Part shown: positions 17,458 to 25,848 of the stretch, in pieces
Layout: every line of letters begins with the position of its first letter
Numbering within the stretch: position 1 is the first letter of the stretch
Origin: GCA-2862585 sp965277895
Lineage (GTDB): Bacteria; Bacteroidota; Bacteroidia; Flavobacteriales; UBA7312
Length of the DNA: 64,000 nt
Reading direction: 5' to 3'
Assembly (NCBI GenBank): GCA_965277895.1
Contig: CBDIDR010000001.1
Coordinates: forward strand, 186,001-250,000
Position numbers and translations under genes: made by a program
Notes under the pieces: model-generated
What the model saw: only the letters and a program-made list of their open reading frames with translations
What the model was told of the DNA's origin: nothing
Databases searched by the model: none

Positions 17458-18306
17458 ATGCAAGTACATAAAGACGTTAAAAGTTTAAAAGAAAATATTT
17501 CCGCTCTAAAAGAGAAAAATTTAACGATTGGCTTTGTACCTACAATGGGGGCTTTACATGAAGGGCATTTATCCTTAATAAAGTGTGCTAAAGAGAAATC
17601 TGATATTGTTGTGGTTAGTATTTTTGTTAACCCTACCCAATTCAACAACTCAGAGGATTTAGAAAATTACCCCATCACTCTAAAAGATGACATAAAATTA
17701 TTAGAAGACGAACAGTGTGACATTCTATTTTGCCCTGAAACATCAGAAATGTATCCTGAAGGAAACATCACAAAAAAATACCCTCTTAATGGCTTAGACA
17801 AGGGACTGGAAGGTGAAAAAAGACCTGGACATTTTGATGGGGTTTGTACCATAGTCCATCATTTGTTTGATGTTGTAAAGCCAAACAAAGCATTCTTTGG
17901 GGAAAAAGATTTTCAACAATTAGCAATTATCAAACACCTTGTAAAGATATTAGCTCTTGAAATTGATATTGTTGACTGCCCAACTGTAAGAGATGCTGAT
18001 GGCTTGGCTAAAAGCTCCAGAAACAAATTATTATCTGCTTCTGAACGAAAAAAAGCTTCTTTAATTTATGAAAGTTTAAAGAAGGCTAAAAGCCTCTTTG
18101 CTGAAAAAGAAATAGTTGATATTAAGTGTATGGTGGAGAATGAAATCGATAGATGTAAAGAAATGACTTTAGACTATGTTGAAATCGTTAATCCTGAAAA
18201 CCTAAAACCCCTCGAAAAGAGCAATACACTTGAGAAAGCACACATACTCATTGCTGCATATTTAGGAAATGTGCGTTTAATAGATAATTTGCCATTAAAT
18301 GATTAA
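17458..18306 (+). CDS. panC: pantothenate synthetase
   Basis: 282 residues from ATG 17458 (MQVHKDVK). It joins pantoate and beta-alanine with ATP. GFVPTMGALHEGHLSLI holds the two ATP-binding HIGH-like histidines. VNPTQFNNSEDLENYP, FFGEKDFQQLAIIK and RDADGLAKSSRN are standard family motifs. The next gene, panD, makes the beta-alanine substrate and begins 9 bases later. Confidence 0.96.
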   Translation: MQVHKDVKSLKENISALKEKNLTIGFVPTMGALHEGHLSLIKCAKEKSDIVVVSIFVNPTQFNNSEDLENYPITLKDDIKLLEDEQCDILFCPETSEMYPEGNITKKYPLNGLDKGLEGEKRPGHFDGVCTIVHHLFDVVKPNKAFFGEKDFQQLAIIKHLVKILALEIDIVDCPTVRDADGLAKSSRNKLLSASERKKASLIYESLKKAKSLFAEKEIVDIKCMVENEIDRCKEMTLDYVEIVNPENLKPLEKSNTLEKAHILIAAYLGNVRLIDNLPLND

Positions 18307-18315
18307 TTTCGCCCC

Positions 18316-18660
18316 ATGCAAATTGAAGTAGTAAAATCAAAAATTCATCAAGTAACCGTTACAGGCGCCGACCTCAATTATATTGGTAGTATCACTATTG
18401 ATGAAAGCCTAATGGAAGCCTCTAATATTATTGCTGGAGAAAAAGTCCAAATTGTCAATATTAATAATGGTGAACGTTTAGAGACTTATGTGATTAAAGG
18501 CGAACGTGACAAAGGCGAAATATGCCTTAATGGTCCAGCGGCAAGAAAAGTGCAAAAAGGGGATACAATTATCATTATTTCATATGCAATTCTAGACTTT
18601 GAAGAGGCAAAGTCGTTTAGTCCAACGCTCATATTCCCAAACCCTGATAATACTTTATAG
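18316..18660 (+). CDS. panD: aspartate 1-decarboxylase proenzyme
   Basis: 114 residues. It converts aspartate to beta-alanine for pantothenate. The self-cleavage site is visible: YIGSITID, with Gly24-Ser25, where Ser becomes the pyruvoyl group. ANIIAGEKVQIVNINNGER and NGPAARKVQKGDTIIIISYA are typical. It follows panC directly and precedes a flippase-like gene by 9 bases. Confidence 0.96.
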   Translation: MQIEVVKSKIHQVTVTGADLNYIGSITIDESLMEASNIIAGEKVQIVNINNGERLETYVIKGERDKGEICLNGPAARKVQKGDTIIIISYAILDFEEAKSFSPTLIFPNPDNTL

Positions 18661-18669
18661 TAACTACCT

Positions 18670-19647
18670 ATGAAATCTTTAAAATGGTTAAAATATGTAG
18701 TGTTTATTCTATTAAGTGTTGGCTTAATGTATCTAGCGTTTAAAAACCAAAACCCCAAAACATTATTGGCTCAACTGAAAGACGTAGAGTATAGTTGGGT
18801 TTGGCTATCGGTATGCTTCGGAGCACTGGCTATTATTAGCCGAGCATACAGATGGGTTATTCTACTCGATAATCTTGGTTTTTCGGCAAGTAAACTAAAC
18901 AGTATATATGCCGTTTCTATAGGTTACTTTACTAACATTGCTATCCCAAGAGCTGGTGAAATCACACGATGCACTAGCCTTAATCAGACCGAAGACATCC
19001 CGGTAGATAAACTGTTTGGGACTATCATTTTAGAAAGAGCCATTGATTTTATCATTTTAATCTCTCTAGTTGTATTAACCTTATTACTAAAGTTTTCCCT
19101 TTTAACGGAACTAGTATCAACAGTCTTTGAAGGCACTACAATAAACCCTTTGCCAACATTAGTTGCCATCGCCATCATAGCTGTGATTTGTGTAGTGGTT
19201 TACCGTGTCTTTAAACAAAAAATTAATTCCTCTCCTTTCATATTAAAGGTAAAATCATTTTTATCAGGCGTTGGAGAGGGTTTTAAAAGTATAAATGGTC
19301 TAAAAAATAAAACTGGTTTTTGGATACACACCTTCATCATATGGTTGATGTATTTACTAATGACTTACGTTTGTTTTTTCTCCATATCAGCAACATCTAT
19401 GCTAGACTTAGCAGACGGATTATATACTATGGTTATTGGTGGCTTCGGAATGGTTGCTCCAGTTCAAGGTGGTATTGGTGCTTACCACTATATAGTCAAA
19501 ACAGGACTGGTATTGTTGGATATTTCTGAAGACTCTGCTTTACTTTTTGCCACCGTTGTTCATACTGCTCAAACATTAATGACCCTAGCATTTGGAGGAA
19601 TATCTATTTTAATGGTATTTTTATCCAATAAGAAAGCAAAAGCGTGA
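18670..19647 (+). CDS. lysylphosphatidylglycerol synthase TM region / UPF0104 flippase-like membrane protein
   Basis: 325 residues with about eight hydrophobic segments, including YVVFILLSVGLMYLAF at the N-terminus. The conserved stretches SRAYRWVILLD, IPRAGEITRC and ERAIDFIILISLVVL fit the LPG_synthase_TM/UPF0104 family. GGFGMVAPVQGGIGAYHYIV is the family's C-terminal signature. Substrate is unknown. It lies in a panC-panD-this-nucleotidyltransferase-radA run, probably one transcript. Confidence 0.85.
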   Translation: MKSLKWLKYVVFILLSVGLMYLAFKNQNPKTLLAQLKDVEYSWVWLSVCFGALAIISRAYRWVILLDNLGFSASKLNSIYAVSIGYFTNIAIPRAGEITRCTSLNQTEDIPVDKLFGTIILERAIDFIILISLVVLTLLLKFSLLTELVSTVFEGTTINPLPTLVAIAIIAVICVVVYRVFKQKINSSPFILKVKSFLSGVGEGFKSINGLKNKTGFWIHTFIIWLMYLLMTYVCFFSISATSMLDLADGLYTMVIGGFGMVAPVQGGIGAYHYIVKTGLVLLDISEDSALLFATVVHTAQTLMTLAFGGISILMVFLSNKKAKA

Positions 19648-20138
19648 GTCTAATACCTTCATTATCTCCTAAAATATATACTGCCGATACTATCGCTGAG
19701 CAAGTGAATAATTGGCATAAATCTGAGACTATTGTGTTTACCAATGGCTGCTTTGATATTTTACATTTAGGTCACATCGATTATCTGAACCGCTCTGCTC
19801 AGTTAGGTGGTAAATTAGTTGTTGGACTAAATACAGATGCTTCTGTAAGGAAAATTAAAGGCGAAAATAGACCTATACAAGACGAAAACAGCCGACTAAG
19901 TATTTTAGCTGCTCTAGAGTGTGTAGATGCAGTAGTGTTATTTGATGAGGAAACGCCTTTGGAACTCATCAAAGTAGTAAAGCCCGATGTTCTTGTAAAA
20001 GGAGCTGATTATGAAATTGAGCAAATCGTTGGGGCGAAAGAAGTTAAAGAATATGGTGGCAAAGTAAAAACCATTGCATTTTTGGAAGGATATTCTACAT
20101 CGAACATTGTAAAACGACTCAAAAATGGCAAAGACTAA
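19644..20138 (+). CDS. rfaE2: D-glycero-beta-D-manno-heptose 1-phosphate adenylyltransferase-like protein
   Basis: 164 residues starting at GTG 19644, which overlaps the previous stop by 4 bases (GTGA). The nucleotidyltransferase motif FTNGCFDILHLGHIDYL has the HxGH site. VVGLNTDASVRKIKGENRP and VLVKGADYE match the C-terminal half of HldE (RfaE domain II). It would activate heptose phosphate with ATP for LPS inner core synthesis, with the kinase half encoded elsewhere. Closely related cytidylyltransferases cannot be fully excluded. Confidence 0.85.
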   Translation: MSLIPSLSPKIYTADTIAEQVNNWHKSETIVFTNGCFDILHLGHIDYLNRSAQLGGKLVVGLNTDASVRKIKGENRPIQDENSRLSILAALECVDAVVLFDEETPLELIKVVKPDVLVKGADYEIEQIVGAKEVKEYGGKVKTIAFLEGYSTSNIVKRLKNGKD

Positions 20139-21486
20139 AACCACTTTCTTTTGTCAAAATTGCGGTGCTCAAAGTCCTCAGTGGATGGGGAAATGTAAAT
20201 CGTGTAATGAGTGGAATACCATCATAGAAGAGGTTGTAAGCAAACCCAAAAAGAGTGGATGGGAAAGTGAAGCCCCAAGCCGTTCCAACAAAGCACAGCC
20301 CATTAGTGAAATTTCTTTACAAGCAAGAGCTCGAATTGACACCTCTGACAATGAATTAAATCGCGTTTTAGGTGGCGGCATCGTAGCGGGCTCTATCATT
20401 TTACTTGGTGGAGAACCTGGAATTGGTAAATCCACTCTCCTTTTGCAAGTCGCTCTGAGAATAAAAAACGAGAAATTACTCTACGTTACTGGAGAGGAAA
20501 GTGACCAACAAATACGCATGAGAGCAGACAGACTAAATCAATTAGACTCATCATGTCAGATTCTTACAGAGACCAATACACAAAATATTTTTCAACAAAT
20601 TCAAGAGGTTCAACCAAGCATATTAGTTGTCGATTCTATACAAACCCTACAAACAAATACTATCGATTCCTCTCCTGGAAGTATTTCACAAATTAGAGAA
20701 TGTACTTCTGAACTCATGAGCTTTGCAAAGTCTAGCGGTGTTCCCGTATTACTTATTGGTCACATTAATAAAGATGGAAATATTGCAGGACCTAAAATCC
20801 TAGAACATATGGTAGATGTGGTCTTACAGTTTGAAGGAGACCGGAACCATGTATACAGAATATTGAGAGCCAATAAAAACCGTTACGGCTCAACTTCTGA
20901 ACTCGGCATTTACGAAATGCAAAGCGATGGACTAAGAGAGGTGGCTAACCCATCTGAAATATTGCTATCTCAAAAAGATGAAGATATGAGTGGTATTGCT
21001 GTAAGTGCAACACTCGAAGGCATGCGTCCTTTAATGATTGAAACACAAGCACTGGTAAGTTCTGCCGTTTATGGCACTCCACAACGTTCTGCCACAGGCT
21101 TTGACCTAAGGCGTCTATCTATGTTATTGGCTGTATTGGAAAAACGATGTGGATTTAGGCTCGGTGCTAAAGATGTCTTCCTAAACATTACTGGTGGAAT
21201 AAAAGTCGATGACCCAGCTATTGATTTGGGTGTAGTCTGTGCCATTCTATCCTCAAATGTAGATATGGCAATTAATGACAAAGACTGTTTTGCAGCCGAA
21301 GTGGGTTTATCAGGAGAAATACGACCTGTTAATCGATGCGAACAACGTATTCAAGAGGCGGAAAAACTAGGCTTTGAACGCATCTACATTTCAAAATACA
21401 ATAAGATTAATGCTAAGAATTACAAGATAGAAATTGTAATGGTCGGAAAGATTGAAGAAGTCTTTAAGAAGTTATTCGCTTCCTAA
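20125..21486 (+). CDS. radA: DNA repair protein RadA
   Basis: 453 residues, overlapping the previous gene by 14 bases. The N-terminal C4 zinc finger uses Cys10, Cys13, Cys24 and Cys27 (CQNCGAQSP, GKCKSCNEW). The RecA-like ATPase has Walker A GEPGIGKST (96-104), Walker B ILVVDSIQTL, and the RadA motif KNRYGS. The C-terminal Lon-like domain (about 290-453) is complete. It promotes branch migration in recombinational repair. It ends convergent with the OmpA lipoprotein gene, sharing the stop region. Confidence 0.96.
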   Translation: MAKTKTTFFCQNCGAQSPQWMGKCKSCNEWNTIIEEVVSKPKKSGWESEAPSRSNKAQPISEISLQARARIDTSDNELNRVLGGGIVAGSIILLGGEPGIGKSTLLLQVALRIKNEKLLYVTGEESDQQIRMRADRLNQLDSSCQILTETNTQNIFQQIQEVQPSILVVDSIQTLQTNTIDSSPGSISQIRECTSELMSFAKSSGVPVLLIGHINKDGNIAGPKILEHMVDVVLQFEGDRNHVYRILRANKNRYGSTSELGIYEMQSDGLREVANPSEILLSQKDEDMSGIAVSATLEGMRPLMIETQALVSSAVYGTPQRSATGFDLRRLSMLLAVLEKRCGFRLGAKDVFLNITGGIKVDDPAIDLGVVCAILSSNVDMAINDKDCFAAEVGLSGEIRPVNRCEQRIQEAEKLGFERIYISKYNKINAKNYKIEIVMVGKIEEVFKKLFAS

Positions 21487-22481
21487 TTTTCTAACAATTC
21501 ATACAAGTCATAAAGTTTTGGCGATAGAATAATTTCTATTCTCCTGTTTGCTCTTCTGCCCTCATTTGTAGCGTTTGACATAATAGGGAAAAACTCACCT
21601 CGTCCTGCAGCCGTTAGTCGGGTAGGAGATATTGAACTAGAAGATGTCAAAATATCAACAATAGCTGTAGCTCGTACCACACTCAAATCCCAATTGTTTT
21701 TGATTTGACCACGACCCCCAAAAGGAATACTATCGGTATGCCCCTCAATCATCACATTTATATCTTGCTGTGATTCCAATGATTTCGACAACTTAGCTAA
21801 AGCCTCACGTCCTCGACTATCCACCTGCCAACTTCCTGAAGCAAATAGTAATTTTTCTTCTAAGGATATATAAACTTTTCCGTTTTTCTGAGTAATAGTC
21901 AAGCCATCGCCTTCAAAACCTAAAAGTGCTGTTGAAATCCTTTCTTTTAATGCTGTAAGTACTGAGTCTTTACGATTAATGATGGATTGTAATTCTATTA
22001 CCTTTCGCTCTCTTTCTTCAAGCTCATTTTGAGTAGCAATGAGTTCATTTTGTTTCACGGTTAGGCTTTGCTCTAAAGTCAACAACTCATCCTCTTTTTT
22101 AATTAATTCTTGACGCGTTTGTTGAAGTTCTTTAAGTAGCTCTTTAGTTTCATTTGCTTTTGCCGTCATCATTTGGCTATTCTTAGCCGTTAAAAGGTCG
22201 TATGCTTCATTCAAATCATCGAGCTGTTGTTGTAGCTGAAGAGAAGATTTAGACCTTTCTAATGAATCACTAATCAACTCATCAACCTCTTTAGTAAGTT
22301 GGTCTACTTTAGCGCTCAATTCAGTGTTTTCAGTAGAAAGAAGGTTGTTTTCCTTTTTTATTTGCTGATTTTGGATAAGTGTCTCTTGACGTTGAGTCTT
22401 AATTTCCTCAACAACTTTAGGGGAAACACAACCATAAAATAAGGATAGAATGACTATGTATGGAGCTATTTTTTGATTCAT
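21483..22481 (-). CDS. OmpA-family lipoprotein with long coiled coil
   Basis: 332 residues. A lipobox signal (VILSLFYGC, Cys17) is followed by a long coiled coil rich in Gln, Glu, Leu and Lys (about 25-185). The C-terminal OmpA/MotB peptidoglycan-binding domain (about 200-320) includes VMIEGHTDSIPFGG, NNWDLSVVRATAIV and RRANRRIEIIL. It probably tethers the outer membrane to peptidoglycan. The stop region overlaps that of radA. Confidence 0.88.
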   Translation of the reverse strand: MNQKIAPYIVILSLFYGCVSPKVVEEIKTQRQETLIQNQQIKKENNLLSTENTELSAKVDQLTKEVDELISDSLERSKSSLQLQQQLDDLNEAYDLLTAKNSQMMTAKANETKELLKELQQTRQELIKKEDELLTLEQSLTVKQNELIATQNELEERERKVIELQSIINRKDSVLTALKERISTALLGFEGDGLTITQKNGKVYISLEEKLLFASGSWQVDSRGREALAKLSKSLESQQDINVMIEGHTDSIPFGGRGQIKNNWDLSVVRATAIVDILTSSSSISPTRLTAAGRGEFFPIMSNATNEGRRANRRIEIILSPKLYDLYELLEN

Positions 22482-22578
22482 AACGTAAAAAACAAGATTA
22501 ATCTATTCAAATATACATTAGCAAAAGCCGCTTTAGCCGCTTGCTAAAAAAGTTTATCAACACATTGAATTTGATTAA

Positions 22579-23340
22579 TTATTTAATCTCTACTACAACA
22601 GGACAATGGTCAGAGTGTTTAGCTTGAGGTAAAATATACCCTCTAGATAGCTTATCCCTTAAAGAATCTGAGGCTAAAAGATAATCTATTCGCCAACCTA
22701 AATTTTTAGCTCTAGCATTAGCTCTATAACTCCACCAAGAGTAATGGTGTGGCTCTGTGTTAAAATATCTGAACGAATCTATATACCCTAATTCTAAAAA
22801 GGAGCTAAACCACTGTCTTTCTTCTTGTAAAAAACCAGAAGTATTTTTATTTCGTTGCGGATTGTGTATGTCAATTGCTTCATGACAAATATTATAATCT
22901 CCTGCAATAATTAAGTTGGGTATGCTTTCTTTTAAGTCAGAAATATAACGGTAGAAATCATCAAGGAATTTGAATTTAAAGTCTTGCCTTAAGTCTCCAC
23001 TACTACCAGAAGGCATATAAACACTTATTACTGAAACATGGTCAAAATCAATACGCAATACCCTACCTTCATTGTCATAGTCTGGATGATTCATTCCGTA
23101 AATAACCGAATTTGGCTCTTTCTTAGATAGAATAGCCGTTCCACTATAGCCAGGTTTTTGAGCAGAAAACCAATAACACTTATAGCCTAAGTCCGTAAAT
23201 ACAGTAGTATCAAATTGTTCTTCACGAGCTTTTATCTCTTGAAGGCATAAAACGTCAGGCTGAGTCGTTTCAATCCATTGGTCTAAGCCTTTTTTTAAAG
23301 CGGCTCTTATACCATTTATGTTGTATGAAATTATTTTCAT
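22579..23340 (-). CDS. xth: exodeoxyribonuclease III
   Basis: 253 residues from ATG 23338-23340 (MKIISYNINGIRAALKKG); the longer frame adds residues that do not match the family. This is an AP endonuclease / 3'-5' exonuclease of base excision repair. Motifs: CLQEIKA with the metal-binding Glu, YSGTAILSKKEP, IAGDYNICHEAID, and the C-terminal RIDYLLASD and HSDHCPVVVEI with the catalytic Asp-His. It starts 5 bases after the end of the upstream coiled-coil gene. Confidence 0.94.
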   Translation of the reverse strand: MKIISYNINGIRAALKKGLDQWIETTQPDVLCLQEIKAREEQFDTTVFTDLGYKCYWFSAQKPGYSGTAILSKKEPNSVIYGMNHPDYDNEGRVLRIDFDHVSVISVYMPSGSSGDLRQDFKFKFLDDFYRYISDLKESIPNLIIAGDYNICHEAIDIHNPQRNKNTSGFLQEERQWFSSFLELGYIDSFRYFNTEPHHYSWWSYRANARAKNLGWRIDYLLASDSLRDKLSRGYILPQAKHSDHCPVVVEIK

Positions 23341-23344
23341 TAGA

Positions 23345-24259
23345 CTATCTGAATTTTCTCTCTGCAACACCAATCACTTGACCATCAACGATAAATTCAA
23401 AAGAAAATAAACCAGATTGTAAGACATTACCACGCGTCCAAAGCTGACACTCACTAATCTTCTTGTTTGAATAATCAAAACTATACTCAACGGTATATTG
23501 AATGATACTGTCTGTAGTGATATTCAATTCTTGGATTTTGTTAGCTACATTTAAAACTCTATTGCTAGGGTCAATAATTCTAACATACATGTTTTTTAAG
23601 CCTGGATCTGTTACTTTATTTTCAATAATGTCATAACAAATACTGAAGTTTTGAATTTTTGAGGCTCTTGTAGTTACGACTTCTCTACCACTAGAGCGAT
23701 AATACACTCCTTCTACCTCTATATTCTCAATACGTAACATTGAAGCGGTATATACTCTTTCGGATAATAATTGATTGTTTTTCTCAAGAGTTCTATTTCG
23801 TGTAGATATCAGCCTATTTACTTTACGAACACTATCGTTTTCATTTTGCAAGGACTGATTTAAAGTGTATAAGGAATCTATCGCCGAAACGTATTTCATG
23901 CTTATCTCCTTAAGGCGGCGGATTTTTTGACGGGCTTGTTGTAGTTGACCTTTTGTTCGTAGTAATTTTTTGATGTCGTTAGCATAAGCCATAATGGCTG
24001 AATCCTTTTCCAATAACTGACTGCTTAAGTCGCTGTATTCATCTTTAAGGATTTCATGCTCATCGATTAAATCATCAAGATTATCTCTCAATGTATTTTT
24101 TTCTTGTTCGTATTGAATAACTGTTTCTATTTGCTCTTGATGTTTGTTTTCTCTTATTAATAAAACAACGACTAGTAAAACTAGTAGTGCGAGTAAAGAA
24201 AATATTATTCTTTTTGATTTCTTATCCTTAATTAATTTGCTGTTTTCCGGCTGATTCAT
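23345..24259 (-). CDS. inner-membrane protein with coiled coil, unknown function
   Basis: 304 residues from ATG 24257-24259 (MNQPENSK). One transmembrane helix near residues 20-40 (IIFSLLALLVLLVVVLLI) is followed by a long coiled coil (about 45-165) and a C-terminal beta-rich domain (about 170-304, including VRIIDPSNRVLNV). I do not recognise a named family. The start overlaps the DUF1844 gene by about 32 bases, so translational coupling is likely. The topology suggests a small cytosolic N-terminus and a periplasmic body. Confidence 0.72.
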   Translation of the reverse strand: MNQPENSKLIKDKKSKRIIFSLLALLVLLVVVLLIRENKHQEQIETVIQYEQEKNTLRDNLDDLIDEHEILKDEYSDLSSQLLEKDSAIMAYANDIKKLLRTKGQLQQARQKIRRLKEISMKYVSAIDSLYTLNQSLQNENDSVRKVNRLISTRNRTLEKNNQLLSERVYTASMLRIENIEVEGVYYRSSGREVVTTRASKIQNFSICYDIIENKVTDPGLKNMYVRIIDPSNRVLNVANKIQELNITTDSIIQYTVEYSFDYSNKKISECQLWTRGNVLQSGLFSFEFIVDGQVIGVAERKFR

Positions 24260-24515
24260 TGGACATAAATTTAACAAATTTCTTTTTATAAAGAGACTCT
24301 AATTCTTCTAGCATCATGGATTGAATTTCTTCAACCTCATTAGCTAGGTTTCCTTTTGTTTTGTCTTTGAGCATTTCAATCATATCCATTAACTGACGTA
24401 CTTTCTGAGCATCAGTCTCCGTGGCATTATTTTGGTCAACACTCTCAAGTTCAGAAAAGGCATTCTGATGCAATATATACAGTAACTGACTAAACAGCTT
24501 ATCGTTTTTGTCCAT
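24228..24515 (-). CDS. DUF1844 family protein
   Basis: 95 residues. The N-terminus MDKNDKLFSQLLYILHQNA and the central MIEMLKDKTKGNLANEVEE match the DUF1844 pattern of a small helical cytosolic protein of unknown function. It is the first gene of a run with the coiled-coil membrane protein and exodeoxyribonuclease III, and is divergent from comF. Confidence 0.72.
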   Translation of the reverse strand: MDKNDKLFSQLLYILHQNAFSELESVDQNNATETDAQKVRQLMDMIEMLKDKTKGNLANEVEEIQSMMLEELESLYKKKFVKFMSNESAGKQQIN

Positions 24516-24574
24516 TCAATATTTTTTTACAAATTTACAGCAATATATTGATATCCTTAAAACTCTTTGCCATA

Positions 24575-25278
24575 ATGAAACTTGAATTATTTCGGGACTG
24601 CTTAGAACTTCTTTTTCCAAAGTCGTCTCCTTCCTGCAAAAACATTTCTTTAAAAAATGAACCTCTGGTTTGTCTAAAATGTCACGGAGATATGCTAAAA
24701 CAAAAGCAGAGCTCAATTATTAATCATAATGGTAAAGATTATAACGTCCATAGCAGCTATAAATTTCATAGAAAAGGAAAGGTTCAAAAACTAATACATG
24801 AGTTTAAGTATAACAACCAAAAAGAGATTGGTGAGTTTTTTGCAGAAAGAATGTCTACACAATTACATCAGATAGAAAACGCTAGATATATCATCCCTGT
24901 ACCTATCCATTGGAAAAAGAAAAAATAAGAGGGTATAATCAATCCTATGTTATGGCAAAGAAAATAGCAGAATTAAATAATATGAAGGTCTTGGATAATG
25001 TCCTTTGTAGAGTTGATAAAAATAAGTCGCAAACTAAAAAGAGCAGATACAATCGTTTTAGTCAAATTGAAGATGCTTTTAAAGTAAATAAAGGCTTTAA
25101 TCTTGAAAATGAACATCTTATTCTAATCGATGACATTGTAACAACAGGTGCTACTATAAGTGCCTGTATTCAACAATTAGAACCCTTTAAAAACATCAAG
25201 CTAAGTATTCTCTGCATTGCTAACCAAAAAAAAGCCCCGAGCGTTTGCTCGGGGCTTTTAATCAATCTATTTATTTAA
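24575..25278 (+). CDS. comF: ComF family phosphoribosyltransferase, frameshifted as sequenced
   Basis: Two frames make one ComF protein. The first starts at ATG 24575 (MKLELFRDCLELLFP) and has a Cys-poor zinc-finger-like region (SPSCKN, VCLKCHGD), FHRKGKVQKLIHEFKY and IIPVPIH, then stops at TAA 24926-24928 right after a run of six A. The second frame resumes with IRGYNQSYVMAKKIAE and the PRTase motif LILIDDIVTTGATI. One extra A in 24920-24925 gives a continuous protein of about 234 residues, normal for ComF. The stop of the second frame lies beyond the terminator hairpin, so the last 13 residues may be unnatural. ComF-like proteins take part in DNA uptake in some bacteria; the role here is unproven. 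Confidence 0.85.
25230..25259. terminator. bidirectional terminator between comF and the giant T9SS gene
   Basis: A 13-bp stem AAAAGCCCCGAGC (25230-25242) pairs with 25247-25259 around loop GTTT, flanked by A on the left and T on the right. It lies inside the annotated 3' end of the comF frame and just past the stop of the convergent giant gene. Confidence 0.85.
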
Positions 25279-25281
25279 GAA

Positions 25282-25842
25282 TTACTGAAGAACAATCTTT
25301 TTGTTAATTCCACCAGTTGAAGTCGTAATTTCTAAGAAATATACGCCTTTTGGCTGAGTGTTCATGTCAATCACTTTCGTGTACTGACCAACAAACTCGA
25401 TTAACTCTTCGTTGTAAATCTCTTCACCAATCATATTAACAACTTTCACGCTCATTGTTTGTGCTTCCTCAGAAGTAAACGTTACGTTAAAGATGTCTCT
25501 TGATGGGTTTGGATATACATCTAATCCAGATACTAAGTCCGCAGCTACTCTCTCACCACCTAGTGTATAAGTCACAGGTTGCGAGAAAATGGTTGCCCAA
25601 GATGTACCGTTTGTACCACAAGCTCCTCTTATTCTCCAAGAAATCTCGTCTCCTGGGTTTTGGTTGAACTTGGTTTGAGAAGTAGCCGTTCCTGGAATAT
25701 CATTCCATTCGTAAACTGCTCCCGTTGTTACATTAGTCATCTCGAGGAAGTAATGGTCTGGTGCACCACTCTCTGGTGTGTCCCAAGACATAATTACTGC
25801 CGTATTAGCTCCGTTGGAACTTGTTGTTAAGTTCATTGGCAT
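25282..25842 (-). CDS. C-terminal part of the giant protein: fibronectin-like module plus T9SS type A sorting tail
   Basis: 186 residues in the same frame as the giant gene, separated from it by TGA TAA GCT. It has no signal peptide. It begins with a fibronectin type III-like module (MSWDTPESGAPDHYFLEM to FSQPVTYTLGG) and ends with a complete T9SS type A tail: LDVYPNPSRDIFNVTF, MIGEEIYNE, PKGVYFLEITT, KKIVLQ. Alone it could not be exported, and without it the giant protein could not use T9SS. The two must once have been one polypeptide of about 4,480 residues. The break may be a compensated double indel, a sequence error, or true loss. Confidence 0.85.
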   Translation of the reverse strand: MPMNLTTSSNGANTAVIMSWDTPESGAPDHYFLEMTNVTTGAVYEWNDIPGTATSQTKFNQNPGDEISWRIRGACGTNGTSWATIFSQPVTYTLGGERVAADLVSGLDVYPNPSRDIFNVTFTSEEAQTMSVKVVNMIGEEIYNEELIEFVGQYTKVIDMNTQPKGVYFLEITTSTGGINKKIVLQ

Positions 25843-25848
25843 AGCTTA

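Noticed and set aside
17268..17648. Minus-strand frame covering the panC start
   Set aside because: It overlaps panC and the divergent promoter region and has no family features.
22501..22560. Possible hairpin between the exodeoxyribonuclease and OmpA lipoprotein genes
   Set aside because: The GCCGC elements are direct repeats, not inverted ones, so no stable stem forms.
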